24,276 nt of DNA, taken from Thermoplasmata archaeon (GTDB lineage: Archaea > Thermoplasmatota > Thermoplasmata > Thermoplasmatales > Thermoplasmataceae). How positions within the stretch are numbered: position 1 is the stretch's first letter; each line of letters opens with the position of its first letter. Location: positions 1-24,276 of the forward strand of contig JAKAAK010000015.1 of NCBI GenBank assembly GCA_021797025.1. The letters run 5' to 3'. Both the position numbers and the translations under genes were made by a program. The notes under the pieces were generated by a model. The model was not told the DNA's origin and did not search any database. It saw only the letters and a list, made by a program, of their open reading frames with translations. Shown piece after piece: positions 7,973 through 15,988 of this stretch.

Positions 7973-8635
7973 ATGGAAGAAACTGTAAGTATGTTCAATC
8001 TTGTAATCAGGCATACAGATTGCTGGACGTCATTTACATATGAAGGTTATCACGACTCCTTGATATGGAGGGAAAGTAATGAGGGAAAACTGAAAGCAGT
8101 TAGATATGTATATTATAGTGGCAATATTAAACAATTTCTGAATAATATTCGTACCAAGTATGTTTTTGCAAATCTCTCGGTTTCTAAAACAGATTTAAAA
8201 AAAACATATCTTCTTTCTATGTCTGTTCCATATAATGGATCTATTATACAGAAAATTTCCGCTCCAGGCATTAATATTATGAATGCAGAAGTTGCAAACG
8301 GAGTGGAGTCCTATTATCTCATGGCAAGGCACGAAACTATCAAAGAACTCAAGGAAGAAATAAAGATTGATAGCAATATAAAAATACTTCAGTTAAAAGA
8401 ATTGAGTGAAAATGATATGATGAGGCACATCTATCCAGGAAGCCTTTACAATATCCTTTCCCCTGCAGAATCACGGATTTTGGGTATTTGTCTTTCCAAT
8501 GGTTTTTTTAACAGTCCGAGAAGGGTCAACATGCAGGGAATTGCAAATATTGCGGGCATATCAAAATCAAGAGTTTCCACAATTCTTAGAAATACAGAGA
8601 ATAAAATATTTACTGTAATAGGAAGGGTGAAATAA
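7973..8635 (+). CDS. HTH-10 family transcriptional regulator
   Basis: This 220-residue archaeal transcription factor has a variable N-terminal sensing region of about 155 residues with no domain I recognise. The C-terminal block starts at LSPAESRILGICLSNGFFNSPRRV and continues with MQGIANIAGISKSRVSTILRNTENKI. This is the HTH-10 (bacterio-opsin activator-like) module: the LSxxExxxLxxAxxxGyFxxPRxv helix pair and then the recognition helix GISKSRVS. ATG 7973 is chosen because the TATA box at about 7943-7956 is about 20-25 bases upstream; the TTG six bases earlier is unlikely. It is divergent from the NCS1 permease and converges on pantothenate kinase. Whether it controls the permease, itself, or distant genes is not shown. 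Confidence 0.8.
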   Translation: MEETVSMFNLVIRHTDCWTSFTYEGYHDSLIWRESNEGKLKAVRYVYYSGNIKQFLNNIRTKYVFANLSVSKTDLKKTYLLSMSVPYNGSIIQKISAPGINIMNAEVANGVESYYLMARHETIKELKEEIKIDSNIKILQLKELSENDMMRHIYPGSLYNILSPAESRILGICLSNGFFNSPRRVNMQGIANIAGISKSRVSTILRNTENKIFTVIGRVK

Positions 8636-8647
8636 GAGGTAATGGCA

Positions 8648-9604
8648 TTATAACTTTTTCATCATTATCTTCTCTATGCTATGATCTCTATCCTTTTCAA
8701 TAATTAACTCTGCCCTGTATCTGGTTTTAATAATATTTTCCTCATAATTCTTGCCATTTATTTCATCCCAGATCCTCGAGGCAGTTTCTGTAGCCTCTTC
8801 CCTGGAAAACTGTGAATACTGCTGGAAATATGAGTTTTTGTCCCTAAATGCAGTTTCCATTAAAAGGAAAAATCTTTCAATGAACCATTGCTTGATAAAA
8901 CTTACATTCGCATCGATAAAGATAGAAAAATCCAGAAAATCTGAAACGTATATCTGATTTGGGGTCTTAGAGTTATCAACCTGGAGTATGTTCAATCCTT
9001 CCAGTATAATTATATCAGGATTAATAATTTCCTGCTTTTCTGGCAGTATATCATATTTGAGGTGCGAATATACAGGTATTTCTGTACTGGCTTTTCCTGA
9101 TTTGATATCAACAAGGAAACTTATAAGAGCCTGCATATCGTAGCTTTCAGGGAATCCCTTTCTTTCCATTAAATTTTCTTTCTTAAGCCTGGCATTATTT
9201 TTCAGAAAATTATCTGTGGATACAATATAAATTTTGTATTCAGGATTGATCCTTTCCAGAAGAGTTTTGAGTAACCGCGATGTGGTGCTTTTACCAACTG
9301 CTACGCTTCCAGTTACTCCAATAATGAATGGAACTTTAGCGGGATTGATGCCGATGAATCTGTTACGTTCTTTGTATAAATTTCTGTCATTATTAATCGA
9401 AAGTTCCAGAAGTCTGGTTATCGGAAAATAAAAATCTCTTACCTCCAGTTCGGTAATTTTATCATTCAATGCAAGGATTTTCTTTAGATCATCAGCAGAA
9501 AGTTTTATTTCAAGATTGCCACGCCTCTGTGCCCATTGATCTCTGTTAAATGTAAGATAAAGGCTTGAACGGATTTTTCCGGGAGAAACGGCGATTTCAT
9601 CCAT
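8648..9604 (-). CDS. coaA: Pantothenate kinase, type I (CoaA-like)
   Basis: This 318-residue cytoplasmic kinase phosphorylates pantothenate, the first committed step from pantothenate to CoA. The N-terminus (SSLYLTFNRDQWAQRR) matches the conserved start of type I enzymes. The Walker A loop GVTGSVAVGKST lies at 96-107. TDNFL, then KGFPESYDM and PVYSHLKYDILPE, and the Walker B-like DIIILEGLNILQ follow in the order of CoaA. Length equals the bacterial type (about 316). Most archaea use the phosphopantoate route instead. Type I-like kinases are known in Thermoplasmatales (one from Picrophilus has been characterised), so this gene supports the lineage call. A TATA-like AATTTAAATAG about 25-30 bases upstream suggests a leaderless start. 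Confidence 0.9.
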   Translation of the reverse strand: MDEIAVSPGKIRSSLYLTFNRDQWAQRRGNLEIKLSADDLKKILALNDKITELEVRDFYFPITRLLELSINNDRNLYKERNRFIGINPAKVPFIIGVTGSVAVGKSTTSRLLKTLLERINPEYKIYIVSTDNFLKNNARLKKENLMERKGFPESYDMQALISFLVDIKSGKASTEIPVYSHLKYDILPEKQEIINPDIIILEGLNILQVDNSKTPNQIYVSDFLDFSIFIDANVSFIKQWFIERFFLLMETAFRDKNSYFQQYSQFSREEATETASRIWDEINGKNYEENIIKTRYRAELIIEKDRDHSIEKIMMKKL

Positions 9605-9702
9605 ATTCTCAGATAGTTATAGACTATTTAAATTATTAAGCTCGATATATATAAGCAAACTATTTTCCCTCCAATTATTAGAATATACTGCCACGGTTAA
9701 AG

Positions 9703-10161
9703 TTAAAAATCTTTTTTAATTTCCTTTCGTTCTTTTTCCAGTAATTGGTTCAGATCTTCCCAGTTATGCACAATAGGAAATGAGAGTGAGTGATCTAGCA
9801 TAAGATTGTTCTGCCCGGTGGCAAAACTTCTGGTGTCCGTCTGAAAACCGATACAGATCTTTCTAAATGCATATGCCATGCCGAGCTCAACACAGGCTCC
9901 TTCATCCGGAACCCTGCCATCCATTATCATGAGCAATGCTGATGAATCCTTTAATGCCTCCACATCACGTTCAAAAACCCTCTTGCTAGTTTCAGGCCAG
10001 AGTTCTGGATCCTTTAAAAGCATCTCATCCTCTCCGCCGTCTCTCTGGGGCAGATAAGTTGAAAATTTCCTTTCTTCGAGAAATCTACTCATATTCTCAT
10101 TGAATTTTAATTCCATTTCATTGAAAAGAGGTGCGGAAATATAGATATCATACCTTTTCAT
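9703..10161 (-). CDS. Nucleoside 2-deoxyribosyltransferase
   Basis: This 152-residue enzyme moves the deoxyribosyl group between bases, or hydrolyses deoxynucleosides in some members. Family features appear in order. YISAPLFNEME is at the N-terminus and LPQRDGG binds substrate. RDVEALKDSSALLMIMDGRVPDEGACVELGMAYA holds the Asp pair (D66, D81) and the likely nucleophile E92 in the VELGMAYA helix. NNLMLDHSL near the C-terminus comes from the strand that completes the neighbouring active site in the oligomer. Length is usual. It follows the nucleoside hydrolase by 37 bp on the same strand and is likely co-transcribed, forming a nucleoside salvage unit with the NCS1 base permease nearby. Confidence 0.9.
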   Translation of the reverse strand: MKRYDIYISAPLFNEMELKFNENMSRFLEERKFSTYLPQRDGGEDEMLLKDPELWPETSKRVFERDVEALKDSSALLMIMDGRVPDEGACVELGMAYAFRKICIGFQTDTRSFATGQNNLMLDHSLSFPIVHNWEDLNQLLEKERKEIKKDF

Positions 10162-10198
10162 AAAGAGAGATATCTATTAGCATTAAAGGTTTTTGTAC

Positions 10199-11068
10199 TC
10201 ATCTATAAATAGTTCCGATTATCTCATTCCTGAATGCACTGGAATCCATATCAACTGCTATACGCTGCTTTGATTTTATATTTTCATCAATAGTGGTAAC
10301 ACCGTTTGAATCTACATTTATTTTTCCACTAATAAATGTAAAAGCTCCGGGATTAATAGTTGCATATGCTGCAATAGGGTCATGCAGTTCATAGCTTCCG
10401 TGTTTTTCAAGCATAAACTCGGTTGCTTTCTCAACAAAATCTCCAACCTTATCCCTGTTCCGGACTGTTAATAATTTATTTAAGGCCAGTTCGGGTTTCA
10501 TTGTAAGATCGAGTGGTATTACCGTTTCCTTTAAATCCATATCAAATACTATCCTGGCAGCTTCAGGATCATAGAATATGTTGAATTCAGAATCTCCCAT
10601 ATTGCCGTTTCCCCACTGTGTTCTCTTGAATGCCCCGCCCATAATCGTTATGTCTATGATATTATGTATTATGCTGGCATCCAGTCTCACAGCAAGTGCG
10701 AGGGAGGTCAATGGAGATGTGGATAGAATTCTGTATCTTTCATGCTTTAAAGATTCATACATTTTAATTATGCCATTTTCTGTATCCTTGATAGGCGCAT
10801 CAGGGAATCTATAGCATGCTAGGCCATTCTTTCCGTGGAAATCTTCATAAAACGGTGGTTTTATCATAGGCGTGGAGGAGCCGGGGTATACCGGGCAATC
10901 AAGTTCAAGTTCTCTGGCTATTCCCACTGTATTTCTGTATGTATTTTCCAGCGACGAGTTACCTGACTGGGCTACAATGAACTCGGGCGTTATTCCATTT
11001 CTTTTAAGAAGTATCATTGCCATAGCATCATCGACACCTGTGTCAACAATTAAAATTATTTTATCCAT
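10199..11068 (-). CDS. Nucleoside hydrolase (IunH family)
   Basis: This 289-residue hydrolase cleaves the N-glycosidic bond of ribonucleosides to base and ribose, using a Ca2+-bound water. The N-terminal metal loop reads LIVDTGVDDAMAM. D9, D13 and D14 match the Ca2+-binding part of the family's DxDxxxDD signature, but the first Asp is Ile7. HGKNGLACY, LTSLALAVR, IMGGAFKRTQWGN, SEFNIFYDPEAARIVF and the C-terminal HDPIAAYA (the second metal-ligand Asp) follow in family order. The changed first residue is not a metal ligand in characterised members, so activity is expected. ATG 11068 is preceded by an AT-rich TATA-like stretch. It is the first gene of a likely two-gene unit with the deoxyribosyltransferase. 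Base specificity is not predictable. Confidence 0.88.
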   Translation of the reverse strand: MDKIILIVDTGVDDAMAMILLKRNGITPEFIVAQSGNSSLENTYRNTVGIARELELDCPVYPGSSTPMIKPPFYEDFHGKNGLACYRFPDAPIKDTENGIIKMYESLKHERYRILSTSPLTSLALAVRLDASIIHNIIDITIMGGAFKRTQWGNGNMGDSEFNIFYDPEAARIVFDMDLKETVIPLDLTMKPELALNKLLTVRNRDKVGDFVEKATEFMLEKHGSYELHDPIAAYATINPGAFTFISGKINVDSNGVTTIDENIKSKQRIAVDMDSSAFRNEIIGTIYR

Positions 11069-11205
11069 GTAGAGTTATAAGTAAGTGATAAAAATATCTT
11101 ACCATGCACAAGTGTATAAGTGTGTTTTCATTAGTTCAGTTTATGCAGAACTCAATTCTATGTGACCAGATATATACCATAAATCATTGACATGTAAACC
11201 TAAAT

Positions 11206-11226
11206 ATTATTAATATCGTTAATAAT
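11206..11226. promoter_or_regulatory. 8-bp inverted repeat upstream of the CoA operon
   Basis: ATTATTAA, five spacer bases (TATCG), then TTAATAAT form a perfect dyad in the 270-bp divergent intergenic region. It lies about 110 bp before the SDR start. It could be an operator, but AT-rich DNA produces such dyads by chance, so support is modest. The rest of 11069-11338 holds AT-rich promoter sequence and no gene I can support. Confidence 0.3.
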
Positions 11227-11338
11227 GCATTTTGAAATCTGATGGAATAGGTTAAAAAATGAATTTTTACTGGCTAAATAATCTTCCTGTGAAAATATTA
11301 TATTCCTATAAGGTTTTAAGTTACTGCAGGTGTTGACA

Positions 11339-12058
11339 TTGGTTAAAAGAATAATAATAACAGGTTCCAATAGAGGTATAGGGCATTCCATAGCCGAATA
11401 TCTGGCCCAAAAGCATTATGGAATCATAATGGTTGATTATGATAGTTCTATTAGTGAGACAGGGGCCCAGATGAATGACTTATACGGAAATATAGAGGGC
11501 ATCCAGTGTGATGTTTCCAGCTATGAAATGTGTGAAGAGGCATTTTCAACCATTGACAGAAATGAGGTGTATGGCATAGTAAACAATGCCGGAATCAACA
11601 GGGATGTAATGTTCAAAAATATGACATATGAACAGTGGGATGCTGTTATAAAAACAGATCTTTACAGTATGTTCAATGTTACCAGACAATTCATCAACTC
11701 TATGATTGAAAACAGGTCAGGAAGAATCGTAAATATATCCTCGGCCAGCTGGAATGGTAACATAGGCCAGGCAAATTATTCATCTGCTAAAGCCGGTGTA
11801 ATCGGATTCACCAAAACCCTGGCAAGGGAACTGGGAAAATATGGCATAACATCCAATGCTGTGGTTCCGGGGTTTATCAAAACACCCATGACAGATGCAA
11901 TGCCAGATAAAATCAAGGAGAAATTTATAGAAAAGATACCCTTAAAACGCATAGGAACTCCAGAAGACGTTGCAAACGCTGTAGAATTCCTAATTAAAGA
12001 GGAAAGTAGCTATATTAATGGTATCCTGCTCGATGTTGGAGGAGGAATGATTCTGTGA
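11339..12058 (+). CDS. SDR oxidoreductase, FabG/PhaB-like 3-oxoacyl reductase
   Basis: This 239-residue short-chain dehydrogenase/reductase is likely to interconvert 3-oxoacyl and 3-hydroxyacyl thioesters. It has the cofactor loop TGSNRGIG, NNAG, NISSASWNGNIGQANYSSAKAG with the catalytic YxxxK, and the C-terminal LDVGGG. The Ser and the GQANYSxxKAG string are characteristic of FabG/acetoacetyl-CoA reductases. TTG 11339 is chosen: AGGTG (11328-11332) lies 6 bases upstream, whereas the in-frame GTG at 11330 sits inside that site. An Asp-containing loop after strand 2 (MVDYDSS) makes NAD(H) a possible cofactor, but this is uncertain. It is the first gene of a four-gene operon; its stop overlaps the next start (GTGA). 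Confidence 0.86.
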   Translation: MVKRIIITGSNRGIGHSIAEYLAQKHYGIIMVDYDSSISETGAQMNDLYGNIEGIQCDVSSYEMCEEAFSTIDRNEVYGIVNNAGINRDVMFKNMTYEQWDAVIKTDLYSMFNVTRQFINSMIENRSGRIVNISSASWNGNIGQANYSSAKAGVIGFTKTLARELGKYGITSNAVVPGFIKTPMTDAMPDKIKEKFIEKIPLKRIGTPEDVANAVEFLIKEESSYINGILLDVGGGMIL

Positions 12059-13599
12059 AAACAATGCTCGAAGTTATAAAGGAAAAAAAGGGTGAAATGC
12101 CACTCATTCATTATTTTGGCACTGTCATTACATACAATGATTTTGAAGAATACACCAATGCGATTGCTGCACAGATTTCTGTATACTGTGACCCTGGTGA
12201 TACTGTGGCTGTAATTGCGGAAAATATACCACAGTTTTCTATGGTACAGTATGCAGCGTGGAAGAACTCATGTATATTCATTCCACTCAGCCCTATTGAT
12301 TCACAGGCTGAAATAATTTCAAAGCTCGAGTTTACAAAAACACATCTGGTCATAATAGGCAGTGAGTTCAGGGAGAAATTCTCAGAAATACAATCATTGA
12401 AGGGCATGCATATACTGTATACGTCTCCGGAGACATTTGGAAATATTCCTATAGACTTAAAAGGAAAATTTATACATGGGCAACAGATTGAAGAACTGGC
12501 CATAAGAAAAAAACCTGTCTTCCAGGCATGTAATCCTGATCCCGAAGACATTGCCATGCTGGTATTCACATCTGGCACAAGTGGCAGGCAGAAAGCCGCA
12601 GTAATCAGGCACAAGAACATATATGCAGCATCATATATTTATCAGCAATGGTATAATGTATCAGGGAAGGATAAAAACCTATGCATTGCTCCGTTCTTCC
12701 ATATTACCGGACTCATATTCGGCATATCCCTTACTGTAATGTCAGGGTCATCAATGGTCATGACCTATAGATTCGATGCCATGAACACTCTTGAAACCAT
12801 AGAGTCAGAAAAGCCAACAATAACCATGTTCGTGGCTACCGCCTACAGGGCAATATTGAATTCCTGGTCAGGTATTCCGGATATAAAAATCAGAATCGCT
12901 TCCATGAGGCTATGGTCTGCAGGGGGAATGCCGATGCCCTTGAAAACCCAGTATGACTGGAGGTCCATGACCGGAGAATGGATTTATATGGCATACGGTT
13001 TGACTGAAAGCACATCACCGGCGGCATTATGGGAATATCCGTACTCAGGGGATTTGATAACCCACAACGGTGTTCTTACGGCGGGAAAGCCTGTTTATTA
13101 TACAAGATTATTTCGTGCGAGGGATGGGGAATTAACCGTATCCGGGCCACAGATCGTGGATTCCTATTTCAACAATCCGGAGGATACAGCGAAATCATTC
13201 GGCAGGAAGGGATTGAAAACAGGAGATGTATGTTACATTGATAAGGATGGCTATGTGTTTATAATTGACCGGAAAAAGGACCTTATAGATGTTTCTGGCT
13301 ACAAGGTAGTGCCTGCCGAGGTTGAAGGAGTTATAAGAAAAAATTCCTATGTGGAGGATGCAGTGGTTATCGGAGAACCTGACGAGTATAAAGGTGAGGT
13401 TCCTGTTGCATATATCAAGCTCAACGAGGGGACAACATCCTATGAAAACATCAAAGAAGATATCATGGCAAGCTGCAGAAAAGAACTTGCAAGATACAAG
13501 GTTCCCGCATCAATTATGTTTGTCCGTGAGATGCCAATAAACGCATCCGGAAAAATCAAGAGATCCGGAATAAAGGCAATGGAGGTTGTTTACAGATGA
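12055..13599 (+). CDS. Acyl-CoA synthetase (AMP-forming, ANL family)
   Basis: This 514-residue ligase activates a carboxylic acid to acyl-CoA through an acyl-adenylate. The phosphate loop FTSGTSGRQK (171-180) deviates from TSGTTGxPKG at the last positions. YGLTES (314-319) is motif A5, TGD (389-391) the ribose-binding motif, and DRKKDLIDVSGYKVVPAEVE the hinge. NASGK (K500) carries the catalytic lysine of the C-terminal domain. All functional residues are present. GTG 12055 overlaps the SDR stop by four bases and has a GGAGGAGG site about 9 bases upstream; ATG 12064 is an alternative. The next gene overlaps its end by four bases, so translation is probably coupled. The acid substrate is unknown; the neighbours suggest a medium-sized acyl or ring acid. 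Confidence 0.87.
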   Translation: MKTMLEVIKEKKGEMPLIHYFGTVITYNDFEEYTNAIAAQISVYCDPGDTVAVIAENIPQFSMVQYAAWKNSCIFIPLSPIDSQAEIISKLEFTKTHLVIIGSEFREKFSEIQSLKGMHILYTSPETFGNIPIDLKGKFIHGQQIEELAIRKKPVFQACNPDPEDIAMLVFTSGTSGRQKAAVIRHKNIYAASYIYQQWYNVSGKDKNLCIAPFFHITGLIFGISLTVMSGSSMVMTYRFDAMNTLETIESEKPTITMFVATAYRAILNSWSGIPDIKIRIASMRLWSAGGMPMPLKTQYDWRSMTGEWIYMAYGLTESTSPAALWEYPYSGDLITHNGVLTAGKPVYYTRLFRARDGELTVSGPQIVDSYFNNPEDTAKSFGRKGLKTGDVCYIDKDGYVFIIDRKKDLIDVSGYKVVPAEVEGVIRKNSYVEDAVVIGEPDEYKGEVPVAYIKLNEGTTSYENIKEDIMASCRKELARYKVPASIMFVREMPINASGKIKRSGIKAMEVVYR

Positions 13600-14747
13600 T
13601 AAGAGGATTTGCTGAGGCAGTGTACAAGAATTACGATGGGAGTGTCTACGATTTGATGAATGAAGCCCTGGGAAAAGCCCTGGAAATGGCAGGCCTGGAA
13701 AGAAAGGATCTTGATGGATTCATGACGACATTCCTGCCCGGGGTATTTGATGGAAATATATATATGCATTTTTTCCCGGACCAGATCTGTGGCTATCTTG
13801 GAATTACACCGAAATACATAGATTCCCTGGATTATGGCGGCCCATCGGTTTTATCAGCATTATGGAGGGCCGAACGGTTAATAAAAGATGGAGTGGCTGA
13901 GAATATTCTTCTGTTATTCGGTGGAAAGGGTTCCGATGTTAGGAAAAGAAAGCAGACAGTCGATTCATTTGAAAAACTCTATCCCGAGATAACAAACACA
14001 CCATACAGGCATTTAATAAATCTTTACAACAGCATGAACCCGGTTTCAGACTATGCACTGGCTGCGGAAAGGCATAAAAAAATTTATGGGTCAACCGATA
14101 CCCAGAGGGCCGAATTAATTGTAAAACAGAGGAAAAACGCAAACAGATCAGGATATGCAATGTTTACAGGAGAGCTATCTGTAGAAGATGTTCTAAATTC
14201 ACCAGTAATATCATCTCCATTGCATTTGCTGGAAATAGTATATCCGGTGGATGGTTTCCATGCATTCATTGTATCCAGAAAATCAGGGAAACTCAGGGAG
14301 ATAAGAATACAGAATTATGGTGAAGCGCATCAGAGCTTCCTGCCGCCAGAAATTGATGATATAACCCTTACGCCTGCAGCCGAGAGTACCAAAAATTTCA
14401 GGAGTGAGATAGCAAAATGTGATTTTTATGAACTGTATGATTCGTTCAGCATTACTGTAATGCTACAGCTGGAAAATACCGGCATAGTACCAAAAGGGCA
14501 ATCCGGCAAATTCATTGAAAAAAATTCAATATCAGTGGACGGTGATTTACCGCTAAATACCGGTGGAGGAAGTATCAACTGTGGGCAGCCTGCATATATG
14601 AGTGGCAGTGTTCTTCTATATGAAGCTCTTTTGCAGATGAATGAAATGGCTTACAGGAACCAGGTGAAAAGCCCGGGAAATGTATTTATCAATGGGATAG
14701 GGGGATGGTACAGGAACCATTCAGTTTCATTAATTCTGGGTGATTGA
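13596..14747 (+). CDS. Thiolase-fold protein, SCP2/Ltp2-like, lacking thiolase catalytic residues
   Basis: This 383-residue protein has both thiolase halves. The N-half includes IDSLDYGGPSVLSALWRAERLI, the nucleophile region. The C-half has the SCP2-type CDFYELYDSFSITVML (275-290) and NTGGGSINCGQPAYMSG (321-337). By alignment to family motifs, the nucleophilic Cys is Gly82, the His of GHP is Gln331, and the C-terminal Cys is Asn366. It is therefore unlikely to catalyse Claisen condensation or thiolysis. A tyrosine sits beside the motif (Y334). Ltp2-type retro-aldolases are thiolase-fold proteins that also lack the Cys nucleophile and work with a DUF35 partner, and the next gene encodes a DUF35 protein. 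A structural, non-catalytic role is the alternative. ATG 13596 overlaps the ligase stop by four bases. Confidence 0.78.
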   Translation: MIRGFAEAVYKNYDGSVYDLMNEALGKALEMAGLERKDLDGFMTTFLPGVFDGNIYMHFFPDQICGYLGITPKYIDSLDYGGPSVLSALWRAERLIKDGVAENILLLFGGKGSDVRKRKQTVDSFEKLYPEITNTPYRHLINLYNSMNPVSDYALAAERHKKIYGSTDTQRAELIVKQRKNANRSGYAMFTGELSVEDVLNSPVISSPLHLLEIVYPVDGFHAFIVSRKSGKLREIRIQNYGEAHQSFLPPEIDDITLTPAAESTKNFRSEIAKCDFYELYDSFSITVMLQLENTGIVPKGQSGKFIEKNSISVDGDLPLNTGGGSINCGQPAYMSGSVLLYEALLQMNEMAYRNQVKSPGNVFINGIGGWYRNHSVSLILGD

Positions 14748-15086
14748 ATGAAAATAGATAACATATATAATGAATATGATAAGATATTCGCCAGCAATAA
14801 GATGCCGTTCATAAAATGCAAGACATGCGATAAAGCTTATTATTACCCAAGGAACGTGTGCCCATTTTGCGGATCCAGCAATATAGAAATCATGAGGTCA
14901 TCAGGTACGGGAGAAATTTATTCCTTCACGGAATTCAAAGGTGGATTTTACGGCATAATAAAATTTCCGGAAGGTTTCTGTGCGTATATGGATATTGATG
15001 GAGATAATATTGTAATTGGGAGAAATGTCATCATAAAATTCCGGGAGATTGATGGAAAAATTCTTCCATATGCATTTGTTGATTGA
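14748..15086 (+). CDS. DUF35 OB-fold zinc-ribbon protein, thiolase partner
   Basis: This 112-residue small protein has an N-terminal helix, a zinc ribbon with C24, C27, C38 and C41 (CKTCDKAYYYPRNVCPFCGS), then an OB-fold beta domain from about 45. DUF35 proteins are obligate partners of thiolase-fold enzymes. In archaea they bridge acetoacetyl-CoA thiolase and HMG-CoA synthase. In actinobacterial steroid catabolism they hold the acyl chain for the Ltp2 aldolase. The ATG directly follows the TGA of the thiolase-fold gene with no gap, which supports complex formation with it. It is the last gene of the operon. It converges on the HepT-like gene with 24 bp between stops. Confidence 0.85.
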   Translation: MKIDNIYNEYDKIFASNKMPFIKCKTCDKAYYYPRNVCPFCGSSNIEIMRSSGTGEIYSFTEFKGGFYGIIKFPEGFCAYMDIDGDNIVIGRNVIIKFREIDGKILPYAFVD

Positions 15087-15110
15087 TGATCTTATACAGT
15101 AATCTAATCC

Positions 15111-15530
15111 TCAATATTTGTCCATTATTTCTTCAACACATCGTATAATACTGTCAAAATCATTTATATTTTCCTTTATGAATGTATATGCCAGCTCATC
15201 ATCTATTTTGCCGTATCTGTGTACAATAATGTTCCTGAAACCTTTCATGCTTTTCATTATATTTCTGATCCCGGCACTTATGATATTTTTATCATAAAGA
15301 TTGTCTATCATAGAAGAATCATCCTCTGGTATTCCCAAATTTAAGTCTGCATTAATTATATAAAAAATATCTACTAAATTTTCAATGGAGAACTCAAGCC
15401 TTTTATATATACCATCCTTAATGAGTCCCAGATGCTGGAATTCATTAAAAGAATCGGGTAGATTGTTCTTTATCAGTACTAAACTCTCCTGAATTTCTAT
15501 TATTTTATTTTTTATTATGTCCTTTCTCAT
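15111..15530 (-). CDS. hepT: HepT-like RNase toxin (DUF86/HEPN)
   Basis: This 139-residue, all-helical HEPN protein has the RX4-6HxY signature: R99-NIIV-H104-R-Y106, in MKGFRNIIVHRYGKIDDEL. In characterised systems this motif gives HepT ribonuclease activity. The partner MntA blocks it by attaching AMP to the Tyr. All three key residues are present, so the toxin should be functional. Its ATG overlaps the antitoxin stop by four bases (15527-15530), the usual compact arrangement with antitoxin first. It is the last gene of the minus-strand run and converges on the DUF35 gene. Confidence 0.85.
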   Translation of the reverse strand: MRKDIIKNKIIEIQESLVLIKNNLPDSFNEFQHLGLIKDGIYKRLEFSIENLVDIFYIINADLNLGIPEDDSSMIDNLYDKNIISAGIRNIMKSMKGFRNIIVHRYGKIDDELAYTFIKENINDFDSIIRCVEEIMDKY

Positions 15531-15910
15531 TGTATTTTCTCCAGATTTATATAATCATAATACCCTCTTTTATAGTCATCAAATTCCTGAGTGGTACTTC
15601 TAAAAATATCGTATATATCCTTATCTTTATAGTACAGTATTTTTCCTTTCAAAACACTGAATCTTATATATAAAGGCAGATCCTGAAACATATGTATATC
15701 AAAGATGGTATTTACATTGGACAGTACTCTCAATCGAAATTCACTTCTTTCCTGTCGGGTTCCATTATAATAAATACATAAATCAATGTCTGAACCATTA
15801 TGAAATGTGTTGTTGGCCAACGAACCGTAATTGATTATAAATTTTATCCTATTTTGTTTATCAAGTTTTTTGATAAGATTAACAGTGTCGTTTATTAAGC
15901 CATTATACAT
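15527..15910 (-). CDS. mntA: MntA-like nucleotidyltransferase antitoxin
   Basis: This 127-residue minimal nucleotidyltransferase has YGSLANNTFHNGSDIDLCIYY, in which GS and the DxD pair bind Mg-ATP. A third acidic residue lies in IFDIHMF. Family members AMPylate the HepT tyrosine and so neutralise the toxin (known for MntA-HepT). The length is typical. ATG 15910 is chosen; an in-frame TTG at 15919 would add three residues and looks fortuitous. AT-rich sequence with TATA-like TTATTAATATT lies upstream, and the AAA ATPase gene ends 78 bp upstream on the same strand. A four-base overlap with hepT indicates translational coupling. Confidence 0.84.
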   Translation of the reverse strand: MYNGLINDTVNLIKKLDKQNRIKFIINYGSLANNTFHNGSDIDLCIYYNGTRQERSEFRLRVLSNVNTIFDIHMFQDLPLYIRFSVLKGKILYYKDKDIYDIFRSTTQEFDDYKRGYYDYINLEKIQ

Positions 15911-15988
15911 AAAAAACAAATTATAAACAATATTAATAACTTTATCTTTTTCTATTTATTTATAAGTTTATAGAAAATGAATTTCAGG

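Noticed and set aside
12111..12620. 169-codon open frame antisense to the acyl-CoA synthetase
   Set aside because: The sense strand carries all ANL motifs; the antisense product has no recognisable domain and no promoter or ribosome site.
13596..15086. Reading the thiolase-fold gene as a normal acetoacetyl-CoA thiolase
   Set aside because: The positions of both catalytic Cys residues and the His hold Gly, Asn and Gln, so the usual chemistry is not supported.
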